This document shows, piece after piece, positions 57,001 through 64,000 of a stretch of DNA of 64,000 bases (positions within the stretch are counted from its first letter, which is position 1; each line of letters starts with the position of its first letter). A model generated the notes under the pieces. That model was not told where the DNA came from and searched no databases. It worked only from the letters and a program-made list of their open reading frames with translations. The DNA lies in NCBI GenBank assembly GCA_020027875.1, contig JAHRHA010000001.1, positions 186,001-250,000 on the forward strand. Direction: 5' to 3'. Made by a program: the position numbers and the translations under genes. Source of the stretch: Micromonosporaceae bacterium. GTDB taxonomy: Bacteria; Actinomycetota; Actinomycetes; Mycobacteriales; Micromonosporaceae.

Positions 57001-58052
57001 TCGTGGCCACGGCGACCCGCTGGACCGACTTCCGCCAGCAGATCAAGGACCTTTTCGGTTCCCGGCTGGAGCTCCGCCTCGGTGACACCGGCGACTCGAT
57101 GGTCAACCGCAAGACCGCGGCGAACGTGCCAGAGTCCAGTCCCGGACGTGGTCTCACCCCGGACGGGCTGCACCTGCTGACGGCGCTGCCGCAACAGGCC
57201 GGCCACGGCCATGCGGCGCTGGTCAACGGCATCGCGACGGCGTGGACCGGACCGCCCGCTCCTCCGGTACGCATGCTTCCCGCGGCCCTGCCGTACGCAA
57301 CGATGCTCGCCAACACCGAGACCGGGGACCGCGTTCCGCTCGGCAACGGGCTCGCGCTCCCGCTAGGCATCGCCGAGGCCGACCTGCGCCCGGTGCTAGT
57401 GGACTTCGCGAGCGAGCCACATCTCGTCGCCTTCGGCGACAGCGAGTCGGGCAAGTCCTCGCTGCTGCGAAGCATCGCCGAGTCGATTACGCGTCGATTC
57501 GCGCCCGACCATGCCCGCATCGTGATCGTCGACTACCGCCGAAGCCTGCTCGGCGCGGTCAGCACAGACCACCTCATCGGCTACGGGACGTCCGCGGAGA
57601 CCACCGCACCACTCATCGAGTCGGTTGGCGCCTACATGAACAATCGCCGCCCAGGGCCGGATGTCACGCCTGAACAGCTGCGCGCCCGCTCGTGGTGGAC
57701 CGGCCCCGAGTGCTTCGTGCTCGTCGATGACTACGACTTGGTCGCGACCGGGCCGGCCAATCCCCTTCTACCGCTGCTTGACCACCTCTCGCAGGCCCGC
57801 GACGTCGGCCTACACCTGATCCTCACCCGGCGTGCCGGCGGCGCCAGTCGGGCGCTCTACGAGCCGATCCTGCAACGCCTACGGGAACTCGGCACGCCAG
57901 GCATAGTCATGTCCGGAGATCGCGACGAGGGGGTACTGCTCGGCAACGTCCGGCCCGGACCCCAGCCTCCGGGTCGCGGCTGGCTCGTCACTCGCCGGAA
58001 CGGCACACGGCTGATTCAGCTCGCCCACGTCACCGCCACCCCGTCGATCTAG
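54072..58052 (+). CDS. eccC: type VII secretion ATPase EccC (fused EccCa/EccCb)
   Basis: 1326 aa from GTG. Two membrane helices (about 44-60 and 65-86), a DUF-like stalk, then three FtsK/SpoIIIE ATPase domains with Walker A GATGSGKSE (near 482), GGPQSGKST (near 830) and GDSESGKSS (near 1122). Domain 1 has the VDFKGGATF motif and Walker B LVCDEFTEM. This is the motor and substrate receptor of ESX systems. The three nucleotide sites look intact. The last codon and stop fall inside an R2 repeat, so the C-terminus ends Pro-Ser-Ile by virtue of the element. Confidence 0.92.
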   Translation: MSTDVIKRPPRRAAPPLPGGELVLEPPPAIPQPTGARWQQWLSVLPMLAGTVATAMMFGGREGAGTYTYIVGGIFGLSTLGMLITNWGGASGPRKAELLQARRDYLRYLSGLRRRVRTGIITQRTALNHRHPDPQSLWAEAMGRRVWERRPADADFGVVRVGLGPQSLATPLVAPVIDPTADLEPVTAGALRRFLNTYSVVPDLPISVAIRAFARVVLIDPAAGDAGARALARAMVGQLATFHAPDDLVVAACVAPERRRDWEWLKWLPHALHPSAVDALGHRRLVAATLSELDDLLTGIVGRRPRGHTAAAGRGESVPTPHVVLVLDGGDVSASADSGGDLAGVTLLDIGAEPPRALDRATIVLTVDTEGALFSSTLDDHNHVGRADALSVAEAESLARRLAPLRLAETMREQAPLAVDHDLTELLGIADISSADIRNLWAPRPARSMLRIPIGTDSEGIPVDLDIKEAAQDGMGPHGLIVGATGSGKSELLRTLVLGLAATHSSEALNFVLVDFKGGATFASLDRLPHTSAVITNLSDTLPLVDRMKDAMTGELTRRQELLRRMGPFSSLRDYDRARAGGADLPPLPSLLLVCDEFTEMLTAKPDFIDLFVQIGRIGRSIGVHLLLATQRLEEGRLRGLETNLSYRIALRTFTAHESRMTLGGASDAAELPSSPGHGFLRVGTEPLRRFKAAYVSGPHGTSPSFSSGTQSLQMLDYTTFHVPSAQSEPTPAHPIDAPHVSLMDVIVGRLAGRGAPAHRVWLPPLEKPPYLDDLLGGCTTEPVRGLTATNSTLRGALQVPVALVDRPYEQRRDVAWLDLAGSAGHTAIVGGPQSGKSTAARTLVTSLALTHTPREVQVYCLDFGGGSLGSLRDLPHVGGVAGRLDTAIVRRTVGEVATLLADRERRFAALGIDSVATFRRLRRPSDLDATLAVPEDGFGDVFLVVDGWVTVRNEYEDLEAVLVDIATRGLSYGIHLVATATRWTDFRQQIKDLFGSRLELRLGDTGDSMVNRKTAANVPESSPGRGLTPDGLHLLTALPQQAGHGHAALVNGIATAWTGPPAPPVRMLPAALPYATMLANTETGDRVPLGNGLALPLGIAEADLRPVLVDFASEPHLVAFGDSESGKSSLLRSIAESITRRFAPDHARIVIVDYRRSLLGAVSTDHLIGYGTSAETTAPLIESVGAYMNNRRPGPDVTPEQLRARSWWTGPECFVLVDDYDLVATGPANPLLPLLDHLSQARDVGLHLILTRRAGGASRALYEPILQRLRELGTPGIVMSGDRDEGVLLGNVRPGPQPPGRGWLVTRRNGTRLIQLAHVTATPSI

Positions 58053-58105
58053 GCCTAAGCGACGTGCGTTGATCTTTAACCGCGTCGGTAACCCCTAGAT
58101 CGACG
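58042..58105. repeat. R2 inverted-terminus repeat, copy 3
   Basis: 64 bp, termini CGTCGATCTAGG and CCTAGATCGACG identical to copy 2, internal GCGTTGATCTTTAACC. It supplies the TAG stop codon (58050-58052) of eccC and ends 6 bases before the stop of the convergent marP gene. It may act as a terminator for both. Confidence 0.85.
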
Positions 58106-58111
58106 AAACGC

Positions 58112-59299
58112 TCAGGTGCAGGCGCCGGTACTGACGGGGTCCCTTCGCGACGCGGCCGCTGCGCCGACCGGTTGGGCCTCATCTGCGGTGAGGGCGAACC
58201 CCGTCTCCGGGTCGTCGACAGCCGCCGCGAAGATCACGCCCAGCAGGCGGCCGCTCGTGTCCACCAGCGGTCCACCTGAGTTTCCACTGAGGACCTTGGA
58301 CCGGATCGAGTAGACCTCACGGATCACGGTGTCCCTCTCGTAGATATCGGGACCCTTGACCGTGCGCACGTCCCGGATGCGCGCGGACGTGGCCGTGAAC
58401 GGACCGTCGAGCGGGTAGCCGATGACAACAGCGTCATCACCTGACTCCGCCTCCGTGGCGGCCCACACCAAGGCCGGCGAGCTGAGGCCGGGCACGTACA
58501 AGACCGCCAGGTCCCGGTCCGGGTCGTAATGAACCACGCGGCCGGTCTCACGGGAACCGTTGACTTCGACGGTGAGCGCGCCCTTCGTGCCCGCCACCAC
58601 GTGCGCGTTAGTCATCACGTGCTGAGGGGCGTAGACGAAGCCGGAGCCTTCGATCCGGCGCCGGCAGGTCGGCGCACTACCGGTGATCTTCACCACGGAC
58701 GCCCGGGCCAGACGGACGGCCTGGGAGCCGGCGAGCTTTGGATCGGGCGCGGGAACCTCGCGGGCGTCGGTCGGCGTCAGGTCGCCGAACACGTTCGGGA
58801 AGTCGCCAGTGGCGATGGTGTCGCGCAGCCCGTCGTACAGGATCCGCGCCTGACTCGGCATGACCGCGTCGACCACGCCCAGGATCGCGCTGTTCTTTAC
58901 CGATCGGGCCACCGACGGTATCGACGAGGACCCCAGCGGAGCCGCAACCATCCAGGCCACCAGCAGGAGTGCGATGACCGAGACGACGATGCCGCCGACA
59001 TCATCGGCCCGGCGGCCGCCCTCGCTGCGGATGGCGTGGCGCAGCCTCGTCCCCGCCCACGAGGCGATCGCCTGCCCCAACAATGCCAGCCCAAACACGG
59101 CGGTGAGCGATACCAGCACGCGCCCGAGCGGGCTGTCCAAACGCTCCACCACCAGTGGCGCGAGTTGCAAACCCACCAACGCGCCGCCGAAGAACCCGAC
59201 GAACGACAGCCCACCGACGAGGAAGCCCTGCCGGTAACCGTTCAGGGCAAACATGATGATCAGTGCGATTAGGATGAGGTCGACCACGCTGCCGAGCAC
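58112..59299 (-). CDS. marP: MarP-type membrane serine protease
   Basis: 395 aa with GTG 59299 chosen as start (VLGSVVDLILIALIIMFALNG); the frame is open further upstream and GTG 59326 is also possible. An N-terminal CvpA-like domain with four membrane helices (1-125) is followed by a trypsin-like domain: His in TNAHVVAGT (near 230), Asp in DPDRDLAVLYV (near 262), Ser in LSGNSGGPL (near 341). MarP of mycobacteria is needed for acid resistance and activates a wall hydrolase. Last in the run nth-tlpA-nudix-marP. Confidence 0.88.
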   Translation of the reverse strand: MLGSVVDLILIALIIMFALNGYRQGFLVGGLSFVGFFGGALVGLQLAPLVVERLDSPLGRVLVSLTAVFGLALLGQAIASWAGTRLRHAIRSEGGRRADDVGGIVVSVIALLLVAWMVAAPLGSSSIPSVARSVKNSAILGVVDAVMPSQARILYDGLRDTIATGDFPNVFGDLTPTDAREVPAPDPKLAGSQAVRLARASVVKITGSAPTCRRRIEGSGFVYAPQHVMTNAHVVAGTKGALTVEVNGSRETGRVVHYDPDRDLAVLYVPGLSSPALVWAATEAESGDDAVVIGYPLDGPFTATSARIRDVRTVKGPDIYERDTVIREVYSIRSKVLSGNSGGPLVDTSGRLLGVIFAAAVDDPETGFALTADEAQPVGAAAASRRDPVSTGACT

Positions 59300-59363
59300 C
59301 TCGCCAGGGTACGGCCGGGACGCCACCGGCAGCGAACCGCGCAATCGTGCACCCCGCCGATGG

Positions 59364-60038
59364 TCATTGTGCCGCCGGTGGCTGGTCGCGGGCCGGCGCC
59401 GACATGGCCGACGCGGGCAGCTCGAGCACCCGGCTCTGGTCCCACGGGCCGGCCCATCCGCCCAGCTCAAGGAGGGTGTTGATGATCCCTGCGGTGAAGC
59501 CCCAGACCAGCAGGTCGCGGACGTCGAACGCGGGTCCGACGAAGCCGCTGGGGTGCCGGATCCGCAGCCGGTTAGCCGGGTCTACGAGCTCCGAGACGGG
59601 TAGCCGCTCGACCCGGGCGACCTCGCCCAGGTCGACCGGCCGCACCGGGTGGGGGGTATGCCACCAGGCCAGCACCGGCGTGACGACATATCCGCTGACC
59701 GGAATCCACAGCCTAGGCAAGGTCGCAATGACGGTTGCCGACGCCGGATCCAGGCCCACCTCCTCGGTGGCTTCCCGAAACGCTGTCGCCGAAGCGTCCA
59801 GGTCATCGGGATCGGCGGCACCGCCGGGAAAGGCCGGCTGCCCCGCGTGACTGCGCAGCGTCGCCGCGCGCTGCAGGACCAGCAGGTCCGGACCCGTCTC
59901 CGGCTGCTCACCGAGCAGGATGAGGACCGCCGACCGGCGCCCGCCGACCGGCGGAGTGGGCCAGCGGGTGAAGTCGGATCGGCGGGCCACCGTCGCACGA
60001 CTCGCCAGGGGCTCCCACCAGGCAGGCAGCTCGGTCAT
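59364..60038 (-). CDS. NUDIX hydrolase, CoA pyrophosphatase-like
   Basis: 224 aa from ATG 60038, overlapping the tlpA stop (TGATG); a GTG one codon earlier is possible. The NUDIX box is GGAADPDDLDASATAFREAT followed by EEVGL (about 72-96), and the upstream LRSHAGQPAFPGG fits the CoAse subgroup. The family cleaves CoA and related nucleotide-linked compounds. Coupled to tlpA and followed by marP. Confidence 0.88.
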   Translation of the reverse strand: MTELPAWWEPLASRATVARRSDFTRWPTPPVGGRRSAVLILLGEQPETGPDLLVLQRAATLRSHAGQPAFPGGAADPDDLDASATAFREATEEVGLDPASATVIATLPRLWIPVSGYVVTPVLAWWHTPHPVRPVDLGEVARVERLPVSELVDPANRLRIRHPSGFVGPAFDVRDLLVWGFTAGIINTLLELGGWAGPWDQSRVLELPASAMSAPARDQPPAAQ

Positions 60039-60631
60039 CACACCACCACCCCGAGATGCTCGCGGGCGAGGGTCTGGAGTGTAGATCGCGTGAGCAACTG
60101 GCTGGCCTGGTAAATGTGGCGAATCCCTCCGCTCGCGTCAACGAAGATGGTGATAGGCAGACCCGCGCGCCCGAGTCCCCGACGCAGCGACTCATCGACG
60201 TCGAAGACCGCCGGGAAGGTGATGCCGGTGTCCTCGGCCACCCCCGCCGCGGCGGACCTGGTGTCGCCGGTGACGACACCGAGCACGATGAGCTCATCCC
60301 CGGCCGCGTCGGCGAAGCGCTGAAACTCCGGTAGCTCGGCGCGGCACGGCCTGCACCAGGACGCCCACAGGTTGATCACCGCCGGCCGTCCCAACCTGGC
60401 CAGGTCAACGGATTGGCCACCGGTGAAACACGGCAACGTGACGGCGGGAATCATCGGTGCCCCTGCCGGTTCGCCCGACAGCGCGACATTAGCCCCGACC
60501 GGGCAGGACTCGAACCGCGTGGCCTCCGTCGCCGGTACCCCTGGTTCCGTCCCCGGTTCCTCCGCTGCGCAAGCGCCGGCGGTCAGGGCGGCAGCCGCGA
60601 GAATTGCCACCAGCGCGACCATCCGTCGCAT
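60038..60631 (-). CDS. TlpA-like thioredoxin-fold lipoprotein
   Basis: 197 aa. Signal sequence ending near Cys21 (LTAGAC), then a thioredoxin domain with WASWCRPCRAE (CxxC, near 93) and LPITIFVDASGGI. Such proteins carry out extracytoplasmic thiol-disulfide exchange, for instance in cytochrome c maturation. ATG overlaps the nth stop by one base. Confidence 0.88.
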   Translation of the reverse strand: MRRMVALVAILAAAALTAGACAAEEPGTEPGVPATEATRFESCPVGANVALSGEPAGAPMIPAVTLPCFTGGQSVDLARLGRPAVINLWASWCRPCRAELPEFQRFADAAGDELIVLGVVTGDTRSAAAGVAEDTGITFPAVFDVDESLRRGLGRAGLPITIFVDASGGIRHIYQASQLLTRSTLQTLAREHLGVVV

Positions 60632-61362
60632 CAGCCCGCCCGGGCCAGCTCGACGAGTTCGGCGGCGCGGGGGCCCTTCACCAGCGCGGCTGCCGCGACC
60701 GGGTCGGTCGGGCCGATGCCGAGGGAAGGGCAGTTCCGGGCCAGCGTGCAGGCGCCGCACGCGGGCTTGCGGGCGTGGCAGACCCGGCGGCCGTGGAAGA
60801 TCACTCGGTGGGAGAGCATCGTCCAATCGCGACGTTCGATGAGTTTCCCCACCGCGTGCTCGATCTTGACCGGGTCCGACTCATTCGTCCATCCCCATCG
60901 GCGGACGAGCCGAGCGAAGTGTGTGTCGACGGTGATGCCGGGGACACCGAACGCGTTGCCCAGGATGACGTTTGCCGTCTTTCGCCCGATACCTGGCAGG
61001 CCAACGAGATCCTCCATGCGGCCGGGCACCGCACCGTCGTACCGCTCGACCAGAGCCTGGCCAAGTTTGATCAACGAATCGGTCTTGTTGCGGAAGAATC
61101 CCGTCGTCTTAATCATTTCTTCAAGCTCGGACCGGTCAGCGGCCGCGTAATCAGCGGCCGTCGGGTAACGCGCGAACACCTTCGGCGTCACCTCGTTGAC
61201 CCGCTGGTCGGTGCATTGGGCGGAGAGAATCGTCGCCACCGTTAGCTCGAGGGGGCTTGAGTAGTCGAGTTCGCAGTGGGCGTCGGGATGGGTCTGTGCG
61301 AGCGTGCGGGCCATTCTTCGGGCACGGCGCTTGCGCCCCAACTCCGTCTCCTGCTCCGTCAC
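60631..61362 (-). CDS. nth: endonuclease III
   Basis: DNA glycosylase/AP lyase for oxidised pyrimidines. 243 aa from GTG 61362. Shows [12 protein letters not shown], the helix-hairpin-helix with catalytic Lys in [17 protein letters not shown] (near 124), catalytic Asp in VDTHFARL (near 145), and a 4Fe-4S motif C-x6-C-x2-C-x5-C near 195-211. Longer frame upstream is not homologous and crosses an R1 repeat. With mutY this is the second glycosylase of the same superfamily in the window. Confidence 0.95.
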   Translation of the reverse strand: MTEQETELGRKRRARRMARTLAQTHPDAHCELDYSSPLELTVATILSAQCTDQRVNEVTPKVFARYPTAADYAAADRSELEEMIKTTGFFRNKTDSLIKLGQALVERYDGAVPGRMEDLVGLPGIGRKTANVILGNAFGVPGITVDTHFARLVRRWGWTNESDPVKIEHAVGKLIERRDWTMLSHRVIFHGRRVCHARKPACGACTLARNCPSLGIGPTDPVAAAALVKGPRAAELVELARAG

Positions 61363-61418
61363 GGCACCTAAGCTACCGCCCCGCGCCGAGCCCGCCGCCT
61401 CCGCTGCCCTCCGCCGAC

Positions 61419-61513
61419 CAAGATCGCCACGATCATGATGTAACCGTCGCCAAACAGCCTCGATCATGACCTCCAGGTCATGATCGGCGGGATCTTGGGG
61501 TGGGATCTTGGGA
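61419..61513 (-). repeat. R1 palindromic repeat, copy E, with tandem terminus
   Basis: CAAGATCGCCACGATCATGA, then AACCGTCGCCAAA, then the palindrome at 61459-61488 with small arm mismatches. The terminal GGGATCTTGGG unit is present twice and the second ends at the capA stop. Lies between capA and nth, both minus. Confidence 0.85.
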
Positions 61514-63064
61514 TCAGGAGGCGGCGGGTGGGGTAATCGCGCCGTCGGTGATGGAGATACGGGCCGCGGACGCACCGAAGTCTGCCTTCGACAGACCGTT
61601 GACGAAGGAGAGCGCACGCTTGTCGCCGTCGGGCGCGGGCAGGCCGCCCTTAACCATCTCTGTCGGGACGAGCTGGCCGCCACTCCACGATCCGTCCTTG
61701 TGCAGGCTCACCTTGAGCACGCCGCCGACGCCGAGGAATCCGGCCGAGCTGAGCACGCCATACCCGCAGAAGTTGCCGAGGCTGTACGCGATCAAGCGTC
61801 CCTTGTAGAACTCCATGCCGCGCATGATGTGCGGGCCGTGGCCGAACACAACGTCCGCGCCAGCGTCAATCACCGCATGGGTAAACTTGATCAAGTCGCC
61901 GCGGTCTTCGCCGAGGAAGATCTCGTGACCCGGGCGTACGTGGGTCTTGTCGGCGCCTTCGGCTCCACCCTGCATCTGGATCACCACGAGGTCGGCCGCC
62001 GCATCAGCCTTGCGCACCAACGCCTCCGCCGCCGGGATGTTGTTGAGGCTCTGGCCCCAGCTGTAGATCCCAAAGCCCAGCACCGCCACCCGCACACCCT
62101 TGACATCGGCATAGGTGATCTGGTTTGGCGCGCCGGTGTGCTGAATTCCCGCGGCGTCCAGCGCCGCCCGCGTGTTTCGCAGGCCGTCCGGTCCCATGTC
62201 GTTGGTGTGGTTGTTGGCCAGGTTCATCAGCTGGAAGCCGGCGTCGCGCAGATGGTTGGCGTACGACGGCGGGAGGTAGAACTGGTGACAGCCGGGGGCC
62301 TTCGTCGGCATCGGCGACGGGTTGCCCGGGGTCGGCGAAGGCGTCACCATTCCGCACTTGACCCGGCCGGTGTTGGCGGTGAGCGGGGTCTCCAGGTTTC
62401 CCATCACAAGATCGGCGGCGAGCGCCTCCTTGACCGGGTCGAAGAAGCCATCTCCGCCGCGCGGCGGGATGTCACCGGGCTGTGTTCCCATGATCACATC
62501 ACCGACGCCGGACAGCGTGATGCCGTCGGCCGGGCCTACGGGTCCACCGGGTGCGGGCGTTGGCGCAGCGCCGGATGGCTGAGCCAGCGGGGCACGCCAG
62601 GTCGCCGGCGCCGTTCGGCCGCCAAACACGGCGGCACTGGCCACCCCCGACAGGATGGCCAACACAACCAGGGCAACCCCCGCCGCGAGCACGACCAGGA
62701 GGGGCCGCCGGTCCCAGCGCACGACGTCGGCCCCGAGGTCGGCGTCGGCATCGGCATCGGCATCGGCATCGCCGTGGGCGTCCGGCCGATGACTCGGCGC
62801 TGGGTCAACGTCGTCCCTTACGTCAGCCTCACTCCAGATCGGCTCGACCGCGGCCTGTACAGCCGCGGGCTCGGCCGGATGCTCCGCGTCGTACGCCGAA
62901 GTCGCCTCGGCGCCCGTCATTGAGGCGCCCGTCATTGAGAGGTCCGGCACGGGCACCGGGTCTGACGCGACGCGATCATGCACGCGCGGCGGTGCGGTGT
63001 CGATGTCGAGCGGCTCGGGTTCGCGGGAGTAGCCGTACAGGGTCACAACACAGGCCCATCGCAT
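61514..63064 (-). CDS. CapA-family poly-gamma-glutamate/capsule-type metallophosphatase
   Basis: 516 aa from ATG 63064; a GTG six codons later is also plausible. An acidic cytoplasmic N-terminus with an Ala-Asp repeat precedes one membrane helix (about 122-145). The C-terminal domain has the PGA_cap signatures [25 protein letters not shown] and [16 protein letters not shown]. Related proteins take part in capsule or polyglutamate synthesis; here no capB or capC is nearby. Function beyond family membership is unknown. Confidence 0.85.
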   Translation of the reverse strand: MRWACVVTLYGYSREPEPLDIDTAPPRVHDRVASDPVPVPDLSMTGASMTGAEATSAYDAEHPAEPAAVQAAVEPIWSEADVRDDVDPAPSHRPDAHGDADADADADADLGADVVRWDRRPLLVVLAAGVALVVLAILSGVASAAVFGGRTAPATWRAPLAQPSGAAPTPAPGGPVGPADGITLSGVGDVIMGTQPGDIPPRGGDGFFDPVKEALAADLVMGNLETPLTANTGRVKCGMVTPSPTPGNPSPMPTKAPGCHQFYLPPSYANHLRDAGFQLMNLANNHTNDMGPDGLRNTRAALDAAGIQHTGAPNQITYADVKGVRVAVLGFGIYSWGQSLNNIPAAEALVRKADAAADLVVIQMQGGAEGADKTHVRPGHEIFLGEDRGDLIKFTHAVIDAGADVVFGHGPHIMRGMEFYKGRLIAYSLGNFCGYGVLSSAGFLGVGGVLKVSLHKDGSWSGGQLVPTEMVKGGLPAPDGDKRALSFVNGLSKADFGASAARISITDGAITPPAAS

Positions 63065-63118
63065 TGGGGTCGTCGGCGGGGGAGCCGGCTCCCGGGGGTG
63101 CCAGGGGTCGTGCCGAGG

Positions 63119-63829
63119 CTAGCCGATGCTGGTCAGGGGCGGGAATCGCCTCATCGGGGCGCGCGGATCGAGCCACCGCCGGGCGCCTTCGAACACCGCT
63201 GTACGGGCGGCTCGGGCGAGCCTGGCGCCCCAGGGGGACCGCGGGCCGCCGTAGGGTTCGGGGACTACACCGGGATCGGGCGGGGCTGACGCCACAAAAA
63301 GGGCATCACTGGCGGTACCGGTCGCCTCGACGCCGTGCTCCCACAGCGCCTGTGCCTTCGCCTCCGTCGCGCACGCCACCGCGTTGACCAGCGCCGCGTC
63401 GGTCATGGATGTGGGTATCCAGGCGAATAGGTTGATCGTCCCGGGTGAACCGTCACGTATGGCCGTATCGCGAAGCTTATCGTCGGGCGCCGCGGCCCAG
63501 GTCGGATGCTGGAGACCCACGGTCGCCACCACCCAGACGCCTCCGTCGGTGGCGGTCACGGCGTCGACGACGTCGACGGCGGTGAGCATGCCCGCGCCAG
63601 GACCGTCGAGGTGTTCCCGGTCGGCAAGCTCTCCCAAGTGGACGTCTGGGTCGCGACGGGCATACGCCTCGTCCACCGTCGCGTTGATCACCCAGGTCCG
63701 GAGCCCGATCCCGCCGCCGAGTGGACCACTCGCGATGGCCCGGACGGGTCGATCGAAACGCCAGACGAGCATGGGCAATAGGCGGCCAGACTCGTTACGG
63801 TGGGTGAGCGTGGGTGTCAGCGGGCGCAC
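63119..63829 (-). CDS. cbiZ: adenosylcobinamide amidohydrolase (CbiZ)
   Basis: Cleaves the amide of adenosylcobinamide to allow salvage into cobalamin synthesis. 236 aa with ASGPLGGGIGLRTWVINATV, YARRDPDVHLGEL, GAGMLTAVDV and VGLQHPTWAA, which are typical of CbiZ. Stands alone near capA, without other cobalamin genes in view. Confidence 0.82.
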   Translation of the reverse strand: MRPLTPTLTHRNESGRLLPMLVWRFDRPVRAIASGPLGGGIGLRTWVINATVDEAYARRDPDVHLGELADREHLDGPGAGMLTAVDVVDAVTATDGGVWVVATVGLQHPTWAAAPDDKLRDTAIRDGSPGTINLFAWIPTSMTDAALVNAVACATEAKAQALWEHGVEATGTASDALFVASAPPDPGVVPEPYGGPRSPWGARLARAARTAVFEGARRWLDPRAPMRRFPPLTSIG

Positions 63830-63994
63830 GTCCGTTCAGCTTACGCAGTTGCCGGGGTTACGCGTCCAAATCCACGAGCTTGCGAGCGGACCTCGCGGCA
63901 TTGCCAGCCCGCGTGTGCCTAGACTGACGGGGAAGTCCGGCTATCGGCTCGGTACCTCGATGCCGGCTGGGTGCCCCTAGACAGAAGGTGGGCG

Positions 63995-64000
63995 ATGGAC
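63995..64000 (+). CDS. possible start of a gene cut by the window edge
   Basis: ATG GAC at the last six bases is preceded by AGAAGGTGG at a suitable distance, so a gene may start here. Between 63830 and 63994 no other coding feature is supported; the stretch should contain the promoters of cbiZ and of this gene. Confidence 0.3.

Overview
This window is a high-GC actinobacterial chromosome segment. I infer Micromonosporaceae or a close relative from very GC-rich third positions, many GTG starts, Lsr2, ClpC, MarP, EccC/EccD, a septum-formation type lipoprotein and the gene order. No rRNA or tRNA gene was seen. The housekeeping blocks are syntenic and coherent; the accessory material sits between them.

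Region 1 (1-7125): a decayed ACT-domain regulator, mutY, a secreted polysaccharide deacetylase, then on the minus strand clpC, lsr2 and lysS. Region 2 (7253-12871): a methyltransferase gene and a five-gene minus-strand cassette (YbaB/EbfC-like, WXG100-like, a 411-aa unknown with an internal duplication, an 834-aa polymorphic toxin, and a small probable immunity protein). I read this as a type VII secretion polymorphic-toxin module with chaperone or partner genes. Region 3 (12950-19083): a cofactor operon (DUF2520 gene, panC, septum lipoprotein, nadB, nadC, coaX) for pantothenate/CoA and NAD. Region 4 (19241-26010): a MidA-type methyltransferase, a VapC remnant, an orphan nuoD, and several membrane proteins with low-complexity repeats.

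Region 5 (26126-43899): the folate genes. The usual ftsH-folE-folP-folB-folK run is broken between folE and folP by about 12 kb. That insert holds a plus-strand, tightly overlapping set that looks like a minimal Gram-positive type IV secretion apparatus: small membrane subunit, TcpE/PrgI-like protein, VirB4-type ATPase, VirB6-like channel, VirB8-like protein and a two-domain wall hydrolase. No relaxase, coupling protein or integrase is visible. Two paralogous NTF2-like membrane proteins and two large unknown proteins follow. This is the best candidate for an undescribed system.

Region 6 (43975-64000): a frameshifted gamma-glutamyltransferase, tilS with a repeat element embedded in frame, a DUF2342 metalloprotease, dacB, ppa, dispersed type VII genes eccD and eccC, and the run nth-tlpA-nudix-marP. 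The window closes with capA, cbiZ and possibly the first codons of a new gene.

Two families of short non-autonomous repeats are scattered through the window. R1 (five copies, about 70 bp) carries a 30-bp near-perfect palindrome and always lies against a stop codon. R2 (three copies, 63-64 bp) has terminal inverted repeats; one copy is inside tilS and another supplies the stop codon of eccC. In-frame minisatellites of 12-33 bp are also unusually common in the coding sequences.
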